Shown here: positions 36,209-51,006 of the stretch, one piece after another | How positions within the stretch are numbered: the first letter of the stretch is position 1 | Layout: every line of letters starts with the position of its first letter | Source: Haliotis asinina | Taxonomy: Eukaryota > Mollusca > Gastropoda > Lepetellida > Haliotidae | Reading direction: 5' to 3' | NCBI RefSeq assembly: GCF_037392515.1 | Contig: NC_090288.1 | Coordinates: 13,435,969 to 13,499,968, forward strand | DNA length: 64,000 nucleotides | Position numbers and translations under genes: made by a program | The notes under the pieces: model-generated | Seen by the model: the letters and a program-made list of their open reading frames with translations, nothing else | Databases searched by the model: none | What the model was told of the DNA's origin: nothing

Positions 36209-38341
36209 ATTCCTCATCTAGTGTGCACGTGTGTGCGTGCGAGCGTGCGAGCGTGCGTGTGTGTGTAAAAATGAATATGTAGGTGTAAGAACGTTATTAT
36301 GAAATTAGATGGGATGTAAACGTGTATATGTGCGAGTGTACATGTTGTAAGATAAAGTGTGTTTCTGAAAGAATGTTCTTTTTGTGGAGAGAGAGAAAGA
36401 GAAAGTGGGGAGGACGGGAGAGAGAGAGAATGAAGGAGAGGATGGTAAATATATATTTTTCTGTATATGTGATGTTGATGTGGTTTGCAGGCGTATTGGG
36501 TTGGCTGTATATGTTTTCAGGTTGGACGACTTGTTGGGGTATCCGCACAATACCCTATTATCCCATTTGTACCTCTTTGGTCTGTTTCGGCTACATTTTT
36601 GGGCTTTCCTTTGGACACACCCTTTCGATCAAGTTATATTTTGGCATACCCTTTGGCTGACATTTCTATGGTATTTCTCTCGTAATGAGAGGACCATTCT
36701 TCCCTTTTGGCCCCAATTCGGATATTTTCTTTAAGCACATACCATTCTATGTTTTTATATGTAATAAATATTGATGAATGGTATACACACGAGTCTGTTT
36801 TTCTTCCTACTTTGAACCTACTAACAACTAGGTGACAGTAACACAACAGGAGAGGCAATTGAACCACGTCTGTTTTATTGTGATAGAACTTGAAGATGCT
36901 GTAAGACTACACTAATGAAAATACTAAGGGATCGTTTGCGCTGTCCCATTGTGTTGCTGTCTTCTAATCGAGTTTTTAGCAAGTTCTCTGTGATGGAAAT
37001 GACGACGTCAATAGTCGTGTGCAGTTATAACTACAAACTGGATGTCGGAACTCTAGATATTTTACGATGACATCACTTACTTTAAATTACGTGCACTGGT
37101 GAATAATCGAGAATGGTCTCCCTTCACTCTTTGTGGTTGTTTAACCGTCACCTCTGTTTTAGTGAGTGAGTCGGATTTTACGCCGCTTTTAGCATTATTC
37201 CAGCTGTAGGACGGCGGGGGACACCAGAAATGGGCTTCACCCATTTGGGGAATGGAACCCGGCAATTCTGCTTTAAGCACAAGGCTACCCTACCACCCCA
37301 CATCGTATTTATATATGTGCACATATTCAAAGACTGGAAGGGCGGTTGTGCTCCTCGTCGAGTGGTCATTAAGCAGGTCGATGAGCTGTAAGTGTATTTA
37401 AAGGAATGGCTGGACTGGTCTCTCTTATCCAGCTTGGTCCGGGCTGATGCACAAAGGGAGACCACTCTTGTCGGACTATTAACGAGCGTTTATCAGTCGA
37501 ATTGCGTAGGCTATCTTTCCGCAGCAATTAGTGCACCTACCAACAGCCTGTAAAAGTACGCCACGAGCTAAACACCAGCAAACGGTGCTCACGTCCGATG
37601 TACGGACTTTGCCAGCAACTATTTACGTTCATCAGTTTGCCACTTTCAATTCGGGGTTCAAACAAACACAACATGCACTTCTTTTTATCACCGACGGTAA
37701 CCAAGGCAACGACCGACAAAAGGGGATGTGCTTCCTTATTTGTAGTCGTTTCCGTCTTTGGTTAGTGAGACTAAGGTCTTTCTTCCACAGTTCTATGGAA
37801 ACAAATGGTCCCTAACGTCTATCAATTTTCAACTTGGTGAAAATGACTTTAACGTACATCTGCCCATTATATCCGGCACTACACGTGCATAGACTTCAGT
37901 TTCCCTTTCTGATATACTCTTATGTGAAATAACAAAAAGGGGAATGGGAAGACTTGTATCTTTCTGTCTGAAAACGAATCCTCAACTTTCCCCACTGGTA
38001 CTCACCTTAAAAGGGCTTTGGAGAACTGACAATGTGTTTTTAAGATCTAACAGATAAGACGTGGTAGTGAACTATGGTATATCCGACGTTTGAACCTGTA
38101 GGCATCGGCTAAAAACCTAAAAATCGACACCATGTTTGACACCATGAGATCCGACTCTAGCCGCCTGCTTGGCATTGCCGGAAACATTCGATGACGCCTC
38201 GTTCTGACTTCGTTTCCATGTAGTTACCGTTGTCGTTGCCAACGGTCCCCTCTGTTCCTAACAGAATCGCCATTGCTCTTGCTACCTATCGCTCTGCATT
38301 TCGTTGACTACAACATCGTTCCGAGTTCTGCTACTGTCAAG

Positions 38342-39565
38342 ATGTTTACAAGGCTGCATATTCAAGGTATTTAAGCAGTCAGTTATTGTATTTTAAAGTG
38401 TTAAAAGTGTAGACTGACTTTAAATTGGCCGTAGTTTGACCGTAGCAACAGTGGGGATGACTGGCCGCCATTTGCAATTTTGTGAAAATTCCCAAATGTG
38501 TATGTGTTTAATGTGTATTCTGCCCATGAAATGAAAGCTCTCGCTATTTATAAACGACGGACGGTACTTTTAGAATCCTTTTGACATATTGTGACTGTTT
38601 ATAAGGCATAGTTTGGGCATATTGTTTTGTCAGCTTTTCATGAAAATAGTCGACCTTTTGTGGCTATTCTAATAGATGGATGGTATACCAAAGCAGTGAT
38701 TAAATGTCCATTATTATTCTTGTAACACATATTCGTGGCCGATACTTGTCCCGAACGGGACTCCATTAGCTTCATGGTCTATTTTATCGGCAATCCGCAT
38801 GTCTACTATAGCTTCGACGGTCTCTAAATTACTCTTTGTGTATTTTAATGTGCATTTTAACGTGTTGTTTTTGGTTATTTTCAGCACGGGAAGACGTGAT
38901 CCGGTATCATGTCACTCCTGCTGCTAGTCTATGGCCGTCGCTGGATGAGGAATCCGACTGTGTATGCATTTCATCTACATCTTCTTGAGCTTGGAGGGAA
39001 TAGTTTTCTTCTTTTCTCTATGCTTCCACAATCGTCTTGTGCATAGTAGAGACATTTCATTGTATTTTCTCTGTTACGGTATGCTGAAAATCAATCCCCG
39101 GGTACCCCTCTCCCATTTACACCTTAACATTTCTTTCTAACAATCTGTCAGCATAGACTGTTTGTCTAGGGGTACTGCCTGATAAAATGTGTAATCTGGG
39201 GCTATGGACTGTGACCTTTTTCTGGCCTATCGTCTCATAAACACCTCCTGTAACCCTTGCCCAATGACACTACTTTATCCCACCCTCCCCACTCACCAAT
39301 ACAGCGATCCCTGGCTTCGTCCCCGAGCCTCTCTCCCGACCCTCTGAGCGTTTTCACCCCGTTCTGGGCCCGCCCTGACCACGGAGAGACGTTCCCTGCC
39401 CCAGTCACTATCACCTATGTCGACTATTATCCTGTCCCAAGTGACGACGACAGTGACTACTGGGTCTATGAGGACGAGGACGACGACAGCTTCGTGGAGG
39501 ATATTCATCCCGTGAGGAAGGCGCTGAGGAGAGTGGCTGCCTTCTTCAGGAGAGTATTCTCGTAG
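38342..39565 (+). CDS. Unit 5 copy, variant protein (Leu43, Phe64)
   Basis: Exons 38342-38366, 38885-38961 and 39305-39565. Same CAG acceptor and the same two replacements as unit 4. The 3' gtgcgagc microsatellite is longer. Confidence 0.55.
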
Positions 39566-39919
39566 ATTCCTCATCTAGTGTGCACGTGTGTGCGTGCGAG
39601 CGTGCGAGCGTGTGAGCGTGCGTGTGTGTGTAAAAATGAATATGTAGGTGTAAGAACGTTATTATGAAATTAGATGGGATGTAAACGTGTATATGTGCGA
39701 GTGTACATGTTGTAAGATAAAGTGTGTTTCTGAAAGAATGTTCCTTTTGTGGAGAGAGAGAAAGAGAAAGTGGGGAGGACGGGAGAGAGAGAATGAGGGA
39801 GAGGATGGTAAATATATATTTTTCTGTATATGTGATGTTGATGTGGTTTGCAGGCGTATTGGGTTGGCTGTATATGTTTTCAGGTTGGACGACTTGTTGG
39901 GGTATCCGCACAATACCCT

Positions 39920-41629
39920 ATTATCCCATTTGTACCTCTTTGGTCTGTTTTGGCTACATTTTTGGGCTTTCCTTTGGACACACCCTTTCGATCAAGTTAT
40001 ATTTTGGCATACCCTTTGGCTGACATTTCTATGGTATTTCTCTCGTAATGAGAGGACCATTCTTCCCTTTTGGCCCCAATTCGGATATTTTCTTTAAGCA
40101 CATACCATTCTATGTTTTTATATGTAATAAATATTGATGAATGGTATACACACGAGTCTGTTTTTCTTCCTTCTTTGAACCTACTAACAACTAGGTGACA
40201 GTAACACAACAGGAGAGGCAATTGAAACAAGTCTGTTTTGTTGTGATAGAACTTGAAGATGCTGTAAGACTACACTAATGAAAATACTAAGGGATCGTTT
40301 GCGCTGTCCCATTGTGTTGCTGTCTTCTAATTGAGTTTTTAGCAAGTTCTCTGTGATGGAAATGACGACGTCAATAGTCGTGTGCAGTTATAACTACAAA
40401 CTGGATGTCGGAACTCTAGATATTTTACAATGACTTCACTTACTTTAAATTACGTGCACTGGTGAATGATCGAGAATGGTCTCCCTTCACTCTTTGTGGT
40501 TGTTTAACCGTCACCTCTGTTTTAGTGAGTGAGTCGGATTTTACGCCGCTTTTAGCATTATTCCAGCTGTAGGACGGCGGGGGACACCAGAAATGGGCTT
40601 CACCCATTTGGGGAATGGAACCCGGCAATTCTGCTTTAAGCACAAGGCTACCCTACCACCCGACATCGTATTTACATATGTGCACATATTCAAAGACTGG
40701 AAGGGCGGTTGTGCTCCTCGTCGAGTGGTCATTAAGCAGGTCGATGAGCTGTAAGTGTATTTAAAGGAATGGCTGGACTGGTCTCTCTTATCCAGCTTGG
40801 TCCGGGCTGATGCACAAAGGGAGACCACTCTTGTCGCACTATTAGCGAGCGTTTATCAGTCGAATTGCGTAGGCTATCTTTCCGCAGCAATTAGTGCACC
40901 TACCAACAGCCTGTAAATGTACGCCACGAGCTAAACACCAGCAAACGGTGCTCACGTCCGATGTACGGACTTTGCCAGCAACTTTTTACGTTCATCAGTT
41001 TGCCACTTTCAATTCGGGGTTCAAACAAACACAACATGCACTTCTTTTTATCACCGACGGCAACCATGGCAACGACCGACAAAAGGGGATGTGCTTCCTT
41101 ATTTGTAGTCGTTTCCGTCTTTGGTTAGTGAGACTAAGGTCTTTCTTCCACAGTTCTATGGAAACAAATGGTCCCTAACGTCTATCAATTTTCAACTTGG
41201 TGAAAATGACTTTAACGTACATCTGCCCATTATATCCGGCACTACACGTGCATAGACTTCAGTTTCCCTTTCTGATATACTCTTATGTGAAATAACAAAA
41301 AGGGGAATGGGAAGACTTGTATCTTTCTGTCTGAAAACGAATCCTCAACTTTCCTCACTGGTACTCATCTTAAAAGGGCTTTGGAGAACTGACAGTGTGT
41401 TTTTAAGATCTAACAGATAAGGCGTGGTAGTGAACTATGGTATATCCGACGTTTGAACCTGTAGGCATCGGCTAAAAACCTAAAAATCGCCAGGTGTTTG
41501 ACACCATGAGATCCGACTCTAGCCGCTTGCTTGGCATTGCCGGAAACATTCGATGACGCCTCGTTCTGACTTCGTTTCCATGTAGTTACCGTTGTCGTTG
41601 CCAACGGTCCCCTCTGTTCCTAACAGAAT
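39920..41629 (+). repeat. Partial unit lacking the gene body
   Basis: This copy runs from the unit start through the SINE and upstream region, then jumps at 'cctaacagaat/aaatattg' (about 41629) straight into the poly(A) region of the next copy. It therefore lacks exons 1-3. Only about three bases (aat) are shared at the junction. Confidence 0.9.
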
Positions 41630-43205
41630 AAATATTGATGAATGGTATACACACGAGTCTGTGTTTCTTCCTACTTTGAACCTACTAAGAACTAGGTGAC
41701 AGTAACACAACAGGAGAGGCAATTGAACCAAGTCTGTTTTATTGTGATAGAAATTGAAGATGCTGTAAGACTACACTAATGAAAATACTAAGGGATCGTT
41801 TGCGCTGTCCCATTGTGTTGCTGTCTTCTAATCGAGTTTTTTGCAAGTTCTCTGTGATGGAAATGACGACGTCAATAGTCGTGTGCAGTTATAACTACAA
41901 ACTGGATGTCGGAACTCTAGATATTTTACGATGACATCACTTACTTTAAATTACGTGCACTGGTGAATAATCGAGAATGGTCTCCCTTCACTCTTTGTGG
42001 TTGTTTAACCGTCACCTCTGTTTTAGTGAGTGAGTCGGATTTTACGCCGCTTTTAGCATTATTCCAGCTGTAGGACGGCGGGGGACACCAGAAATGGGCT
42101 TCACCCATTTGGGGAATGGAACCCGGCAATTCTGCTTTAAGCACAAGGCTACCCTTCCACCCCACATCGTATTTATATATGTGCACATATTCAAAGACTG
42201 GAAGGGCGGTTGTGCTCCTCGTCGAGTGGTCATTAAGCAGGTCGATGGGCTGTAAGTGTATTTAAAGGAATGGCTGGACTGGTCTCTCTTATCCAGCTTG
42301 GTCCGGGCTGATGCACAAAGGGAGACCACTCTTGTCGGACTATTAGCGAGCGTTTATCAGTCGAATTGCGTAGGCTATCTTTCCGCAGCAATTAGTGCAC
42401 CTACCAACAGCCTGTAAATGTACGCCACGAGCTAAACACCAGCAAACGGTGCTCACGTCCGATGTACGGACTTTGCCAGCAACTTTTTACGTTCATCAGT
42501 TTGCCACTTTCAATTCGGGGTTCAAACAAACACAACATGCACTTCTTTTTATCACCGACGGTAACCAAGGCAACGACCGACAAAAGGGGATGTGCTTCCT
42601 TATTTGTAGTCGTTTCCGTCTTTGGTTAGTGAGACTAAGGTCTTTCTTCCACAGTTCTATGGAAACAAATGGTCCCTAACGTCTATCAATTTTCAACTTG
42701 GTGAAAATGACTTTAACGTACATCTGCCCATTATATCCGGCACTACACGTGCATAGACTTCAGTTTCCCTTTCTGATATACTCTTATGTGAAATAACAAA
42801 AAGGGGAATGGGAAGACTTGTATCTTTCTGTCTGAAAACGAATCCTCAACTTTCCCCACTGGTACTCATCTTAAAAGGGCTTTGGAGAACTGACAATGTG
42901 TTTTTAAGATCTAACAGATAAGACGTGGTAGTGAACTATGGTATATCCGACGTTTGAACCTGTAGGCATCGGCTAAAAACCTAAAAATCGACACCATGTT
43001 TGACACCATGAGATCCGACTCTAGCCGCCTGCTTGGCATTGCCGGAAACATTCGATGACGCCTCGTTCTGACTTCGTTTCCATGTAGTTACCGTTGTCGT
43101 TGCCAACGGTCCCCTCTGTTCCTAACAGAATCGCCATTGCTCTTGCTACCTATTGCTGTGCATTTCGTTGACTACAACATCGTTCCGAGTTCTGCTACTG
43201 TCAAG

Positions 43206-44430
43206 ATGTTTACAAGGCTGCATATTCAAGGTATTTAAGCAGTCAGTTATTGTATTTTAAAGTGTTAAAAGTGTAGACTGACTTTAAATTGGCCGTAGTT
43301 TGACCGTAGCAACAGTGGGGATGACTGGCCGCCATTTGCAATTTTGTGAAAATTCCCAAATGTGTATGTGTTTAATGTGTATTCTGCCCGTGAAATGAAA
43401 GCTCTCGCTATTTATAAACGACGGACGGTACTTTTAGAATCCTTTTGACATATTGTAACTGTTTATAAGGCATAGTTTGGGCATATTGTTTTGTCAGCTT
43501 TTCATGAAAATAGTCGACCTTTTGTGGCTATTCTAATAGATGGATGGTATACCAAAGCAGTGATTAAATGTCCATTATTATTCTTGTAACACATATTCGT
43601 GGCCGATACTTGTCCCGAACGGGACTCCATTAGCTTCATGGTCTATTTTATCGGCAATCCGCATGTCTACTATAGCTTCGACGGTCTCTAAATTACTCTT
43701 CATGTATTTTAATGTGCATTTTTAACGTGTTGTTTTTGGTTATTTTCAGCACGGGAAGACGTGATCCGGTATCATGTCACTCCTGCTGCTAGTCTATGGC
43801 CGTCGCTGGATGAGGAATCCGACTGTGTATGCATTTCATCTACATCTTCTTGAGCTTGGAGGGAATAGTTTTCTTCTTTTCTCTATGCTTCCACAATCGT
43901 CTTGTGCATAGTAGAGACATTTCATTGTATTTTCTCTGTTACGGTATGCTGAAAATCAATCCCCGGGTACCCCTCTCCCATTTACACCTTAACATTTCTT
44001 TCTAACAATCTGTCAGCATAGACTGTTTGTCTAGGGGTACTGCCTGATAAAATGTGTAATCTGGGGCTATGGACTGTGACCTTTTTCTGGCCTATCGTCT
44101 CATAAACACCTCCTGTAACCCTTGCCCAATGACACTACTTTATCCCACCCTCCCCACTCACCAATATAGCGATCCCTGGCTTCGTCCCCGAGCCCCTCTC
44201 CCGACCCTCTGAGCGTTTTCACCCCGTTCTGGGCCCGCCCTGACCACGGAGAGACGCTCCCTGCCCCAGTCACTATCACCTATGTCGACTATTATCCTGT
44301 CCCAAGTGACGACGACAGTGACTACTGGGTCTATGAGGACGAGGACGACGACAGCTTCGTGGAGGATATTCATCCCGTGAGGAAGGCGCTGAGGAGAGTG
44401 GCTGCCTTCTTCAGGAGAGTATTCTCGTAG
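43206..44430 (+). CDS. Unit 6 copy of the 120-residue gene
   Basis: Exons 43206-43230, 43750-43826 and 44170-44430. Majority protein. Its 3' UTR lacks about 70 bases (after 'agatgggatg' at about 44537) present in units 1-5. It is preceded by the gene-less partial unit. Confidence 0.55.
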
Positions 44431-46489
44431 ATTCCTCATCTAGTGTGCGCGTGTGTGCGTGCGAGCGTGCGAGCGTGCGTGTGTGTGTAAAAATGAATAT
44501 GTAGGTGTAAGAACGTTATAATGAAATTAGATGGGATGAGAGAGAGAAAGAGAAAGTGGGGAGGACGGGAGAGAGAGAGAATGAGGGAGAGGATGGTAAA
44601 TATATATTTTTCTGTATATGTGATGTTGATGTGGTTTGCAGGCGTATTGGGTTGGCTGTATATGTTTTCAGGTTGGACGACTTGTTGGGGTATCTGCACA
44701 ATACCCTATTATCCCATTTGTACCTCTTTGGTCTGTTTCGGCTACATTTTTGGGCTTTCCTTTGGACACACCCTTTCGATCAAGTTATATTTTGGCATAC
44801 CCTTTGGCTGACATTTCTATGGTATTTCTCTCGTAATGAGAGGACCATTCTTCCCTTTTGGCCCCAATTCGGATATTTTCTTTAAGCACATACCATTCTA
44901 TGTTTTTATATGTAATAAATATTGATGAATGGTATACACACGAGTCTGTTTTTCTTCCTACTTTGAACCTACTAACAACTAGGTGACAGTAACACAACAG
45001 GAGAGGCAATTGAACCAAGTCTGTTTTATTGTGATAGAACTTGAAGATGCTGTAAGACTACACTAATGAAAATACTAAGGGATCGTTTGCGCTGTCCCAT
45101 TGTGTTGCTGTCTTCTAATCGAGTTTTTTGCAAGTTCTCTGTGATGGAAATGACGACGTCAATAGTCGTGTGCAGTTATAACTACAAACTGGATGTCGGA
45201 ACTCTAGATATTTTACGATGACATCACTTACTTTAAGTTACGTGCACTGGTGAATGATCGAGAATGGTCTCCCTTCACTCTTTGTGGTTGTTTAACCGTC
45301 ACCTCTGTTTTAGTGAGTGAGTCGGATTTTACGCCGCTTTTAGCATTATTCCATCTGTAGGACGGCGGGGGACACCAGAAATGGGCTTCACCCATTTGGG
45401 GAATGGAACCCGGCAATTCTGCTTTAAGCACAAGGCTACCCTACCACCCCACATCGTATTTATATATGTGCACATATTCAAAGACTGGAAGGGCGGTTGT
45501 GCTCCTCGTCGAGTGGTCATTAAGCAGGTCGATGGGCTGTAAGTGTATTTAAAGGAATGGCTGGACTGGTCTCTCTTATCCAGCTTGGTCCGGGCTGATG
45601 CACAAAGGGAGACCACTCATGTCGGACTATTAGCGAGCGTTTATCAGTCGAATTGCGTAGGCTATCTTTCCGCAGCAATTAGTGCACCTACCAACAGCCT
45701 GTAAATGTACGCCACGAGCTAAACACCAGCAAACGGTGCTCACGTCCGATGTACGGACTTTGCCAGCAACTATTTACGTTCATCAGTTTGCCACTTTCAA
45801 TTCGGGGTTCAAACAAACACAACATGCACTTCTTTTTATCACCGACGGTAACCAAGGCAACGACCGACAAAAGGGGATGTGCTTCCTTATTTGTAGTCGT
45901 TTCCGTCTTTGGTTAGTGAGACTAAGGTCTTTCTTCCACAGTTCTATGGAAACAAATGGTCCCTAACGTCTATCAATTTTCAACTTGGTGAAAATGACTT
46001 TAACGTACATCTGCCCATTATATCCGGCACTACACGTGCATAGACTTCAGTTTCCCTTTCTGATATACTCTTATGTGAAATAACAAAAAGGGGAATGGGA
46101 AGACTTGTATCTTTCTGTCTGAAAACGAATCCTCAACTTTCCCCACTGGTACTCATCTTAAAAGGGCTTTGGAGAACTGACAATGTGTTTTTAAGATCTA
46201 ACAGATAAGACGTGGTAGTGAACTATGGTATATCCTGTTTGAACCTGTAGGCATCGGCTAAAAACCTAAAAATCGCCAGGTGTTTGACACCATGAGATCC
46301 GACTCTAGCCGCCTGCTTGGCATTGCCGGAAACATTCGATGACGCCTCGTTCTGACTTCGTTTCCATGTAGTTACCGTTGTCGTTGCCAACGGTCCCCTC
46401 TGTTCCTAACAGAATCGCCATTGCTCTTGCTACCTATCGCTCTGCATTTCGTTGACTACAACATCGTTCCGAGTTCTGCTACTGTCAAG

Positions 46490-47713
46490 ATGTTTACAAG
46501 GCTGCATATTCAAGGTATTTAAGCAGTCAGTTATTGTATTTTAAAGTGTTAAAAGTGTAGACTGACTTTAAATTGGCCGTAGTTTGACCGTAGCAACAGT
46601 GGGGATGACTGGCCGCCATTTGCAATTTTGTGAAAATTCCCAAATGTGTATGTGTTTAATGTGTATTCTGCCCATGAAATGAAAGCTCTCGCTATTTATA
46701 AACGACGGACGGTACTTTTAGAATCCTTTTGACATATTGTAACTGTTTATAAGGCATAGTTTGGGCATATTGTTTTGTCAGCTTTTCATGAAAATAGTCG
46801 GCCTTTTGTGGCTATTCTAATAGATGGATGGTATACCAAAGCAGTGATTAAATGTCCATTATTATTCTTGTAACACATATTCGTGGCCGATACTTGTCCC
46901 GAACGGGACTCCATTAGCTTCATGGTCTATTTTATCGGCAATCCGCATGTCTACTATAGCTTCGACGGTCTCTAAATTACTCTTCATGTATTTTAATGTG
47001 CATTTTAACGTGTTGTTTTTGGTTATTTTCAGCACGGGAAGACGTGATCCGGTATCATGTCACTCCTGCTGCTAGTCTATGGCCGTCGCTGGATGAGGAA
47101 TCCGACTGTGTATGCATTTCATCTACATCTTCTTGAGCTTGGAGGGAATAGTTTTCTTCTTTTCTCTATGCTTCCACAATCGTCTTGTGCATAGTAGAGA
47201 CATTTCATTGTATTTTCTCTGTTACGGTATGCTGAAAATCAATCCCCGGGTACCCCTCTCCCATTTACACCTTAACATTTCTTTCTAACAATCTGTCAGC
47301 ATAGACTGTTTGTCTAGGGGTACTGCCTGATAAAATGTGTAATCTGGGGCTATGGACTGTGACCTTTTTCTGGCCTATCGTCTCATAAACACCTCCTGTA
47401 ACCCTTGCCCAATGACACTACTTAATCCCACCCTCCCCACTCACCAATATAGCGATCCCTGGCTTCGTCCCCGAGCCCCTCTCCCGACCCTCTGAGCGTT
47501 TTCACCCCGTTCTGGGCCCGCCCTGACCACGGAGAGACGCTCCCTGCCCCAGTCACTATCACCTATGTCGACTATTATCCTGTCCCAAGTGACGACGACA
47601 GTGACTACTGGGTCTATGAGGACGAGGACGACGACAGCTTCGTGGAGGATATTCATCCCGTGAGGAAGGCGCTGAGGAGAGTGGCTGCCTTCTTCAGTAG
47701 AGTATTCTCGTAG
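46490..47713 (+). CDS. Unit 7 copy, variant protein (Ser116)
   Basis: Exons 46490-46514, 47033-47109 and 47453-47713. Arg116 is Ser (cagtag for caggag), reducing the C-terminal charge. Shares the 70-base 3' UTR loss with unit 6. Confidence 0.55.
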
Positions 47714-49782
47714 ATTCCTCATCTAGTGTGCGCGTGTGTGCGTGCGAGCGTGCGAGCGTGCGAGCGTGCGTGTGTGTGTAAAAATGAATATGTAGGTGTA
47801 AGAACGTTATAATGAAATTAGATGGGATGAGAGAGAGAAAGAGAAAGTGGGGAGGACGGGAGAGAGAGAGAATGAGGGAGAGGATGGTAAATATATATTT
47901 TTCTGTATATGTGATGTTGATGTGGTTTGCAGGCGTATTGGGTTGGCTGTATATGTTTTCAGGTTGGACGACTTGGTGGGGTATCTGCACAATACCCTAT
48001 TATCCCATTTGTACCTCTTTGGTCTGTTTCGGCTACATTTTTGGGCTTTCCTTTGGACACACCCTTTCGATCAAGTTATATTTTGGCATACCCTTTGGCT
48101 GACATTTCTATGGTATTTCTCTCGTAATGAGAGGACCATTCTTCCCTTTTGGCCCCAATTCGGATATTTTCTTTAAGCACATACCAATCTATGTTTTTAT
48201 ATGTAATAAATATTGATGAATGGTATACACACGAGTCTGTTTTTCTTCCTACTTTGAACCTACTAACAATTAGGTGACAGTAACACAACAGGAGAGGCAA
48301 TTGAACCAAGTCTGTTTTATTGTGATAGAACTTGAAGATGCTGTAAGACTACACTAATGAAAATACTAAGGGATCGTTTGCGCTGTCCCATTGTGTTGCT
48401 GTCTTCTAATCGAGTTTTTAGCAAGTTCTCTGTGATGGAAATGACGACGTCAATAGTCGTGTGCAGTTATAACTACAAACTGGATGTCGGAACTCTAGAT
48501 ATTTTACGATGACATCACTTACTTTAAGTTACGTGCACTGGTGAATGATCGAGAATGGTCTCCCTTCACTCTTTGTGGTTGTTTAACCGTCACCTCTGTT
48601 TTAGTGAGTGAGTCGGATTTTACGCCGCTTTTAGCATTATTCCAGCTGTAGGACGGCGGGGGACACCAGAAATGGGCTTCACCCATTTGGGGAATGGAAC
48701 CCGGCAATTCTGCTTTAAGCACAAGGCTACCCTACCACCCCACATCGTATTTATATATGTGCACATATTCAAAGACTGGAAGGGCGGTTGTGCTCCTCGT
48801 CGAGTAGTCATTAAGCAGGTCGATGAGCTGTAAGTGTATTTAAAGGAATGGCTGGACTGGTCTCTCTTATCCAGCTTGGTCCGGGCTGATGCACAAAGGG
48901 AGACCACTCATGTCGGACTATTAGCGAGCGTTTATCAGTCGAATTGCGTAGGCTATCTTTCCGCAGCAATTAGTGCACCTACCAACAGCCTGTAAAAGTA
49001 CGCCACGAGCTAAACACCAGCAAACGGTGCTCACGTCCGATGTACGGACTTTGCCAGCAACTATTTACGTTCATCAGTTTGCCACTTTCAATTCGGGGTT
49101 CAAACAAACACAACATGCACTTCTTTTTATCACCGACGGTAACCAAGGCAACGACCGACAAAAGGGGATGTGCTTCCTTATTTGTAGTCGTTTCCGTCTT
49201 TGGTTAGTGAGACTAAGGTCTTTCTTCCACAGTTCTATGGAAACAAATGGTCCCTAACGTCTATCAATTTTCAACTTGGTGAAAATGACTTTAACGTACA
49301 TCTGCCCATTATATCCGGCACTACACGTGCATAGACTTCAGTTTCCCTTTCTGATATACTCTTATGTGAAATAACAAAAAGGGGAATGGGAAGACTTGTA
49401 TCTTTCTGTCTGAAAACGAATCCTCAACTTTCCCCACTGGTACTCATCTTAAAAGGGCTTTGGAGAACTGACAATGTGTTTTTAAGATCTAACAGATAAG
49501 ACGTGGTAGTGAACTATGGTATATCCGACGTTTGAACCTGTAGGCATCGGCTAAAAACCTAAAAATCGCCAGGTGTTTGACACCATGAGATCCGACTCTA
49601 GCCGCCTGCTTGGCATTGCCGGAAACATTCGATGACGCCTCGTTCTGACTTCGTTTCCATGTAGTTACCGTTGTCGTTGCCAACGGTCCCCTCTGTTCCT
49701 AACAGAATCGCCATTGCTCTTGCTACCTATCGCTCTGCATTTCGTTGACTACAACATCGTTCCGAGTTCTGCTACTGTCAAG

Positions 49783-51006
49783 ATGTTTACAAGGCTGCAT
49801 ATTCAAGGTATTTAAGCAGTCAGTTATTGTATTTTAAAGTGTTAAAAGTGTAGACTGACTTTAAATTGGCCGTAGTTTGACCGTAGCAACAGTGGGGATG
49901 ACTGGCCGCCATTTGCAATTTTGTGAAAATTCCCAAATGTGTATGTGTTTAATGTGTATTCTGCCCGTGAAATGAAAGCTCTCGCTATTTATAAACGACG
50001 GACGGTACTTTTAGAATCCTTTTGACATATTGTAACTGTTTATAAGGCATAGTTTGGGCATATTGTTTTGTCAGCTTTTCATGAAAATAGTCGGCCTTTT
50101 GTGGCTATTCTAATAGATGGATGGTATACCAAAGCAGTGATTAAATGTCCATTATTATTCTTGTAACACATATTCGTGGCCGATACTTGTCCCGAACGGG
50201 ACTCCATTAGCTTCATGGTCTATTTTATCGGCAATCCGCATGTCTACTATAGCTTCGACGGTCTCTAAATTACTCTTCATGTATTTTAATGTGCATTTTA
50301 ACGTGTTGTTTTTGGTTATTTTCAGCACGGGAAGACGTGATCCGGTATCATGTCACTCCTGCTGCTAGTCTATGGCCGTCGCTGGATGAGGAATCCGACT
50401 GTGTATGCATTTCATCTACATCTTCTTGAGCTTGGAGGGAATAGTTTTCTTCTTTTCTCTATGCTTCCACAATCGTCTTGTGCATAGTAGAGACATTTCA
50501 TTGTATTTTCTCTGTTACGGTATGCTGAAAATCAATCCCCGGGTACCCCTCTCCCATTTACACCTTAACATTTCTTTCTAACAATCTGTCAGCATAGACT
50601 GTTTGTCTAGGGGTACTGCCTGATAAAATGTGTAATCTGGGGCTATGGACTGTGACCTTTTTCTGGCCTATCGTCTCATAAACACCTCCTGTAACCCTTG
50701 CCCAATGACACTACTTTATCCCACCCTCCCCACTCACCAATATAGCGATCCCTGGCTTCGTCCCCGAGCCCCTCTCCCGACCCTCTGAGCGTTTTCACCC
50801 CGTTCTGGGCCCGCCCTGACCACGGAGAGACGCTCCCTGCCCCAGTCACTATCACCTATGTCGACTATTATCCTGTCCCAAGTGACGACGACAGTGACTA
50901 CTGGGTCTATGAGGACGAGGACGACGACAGCTTCGTGGAGGATATTCATCCCGTGAGGAAGGCGCTGAGGAGAGTGGCTGCCTTCTTCAGGAGAGTATTC
51001 TCGTAG
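49783..51006 (+). CDS. Unit 8 copy of the 120-residue gene
   Basis: Exons 49783-49807, 50326-50402 and 50746-51006. Majority protein and full-length 3' UTR. The gtgcgagc microsatellite is expanded at about 51030-51075. Confidence 0.55.
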
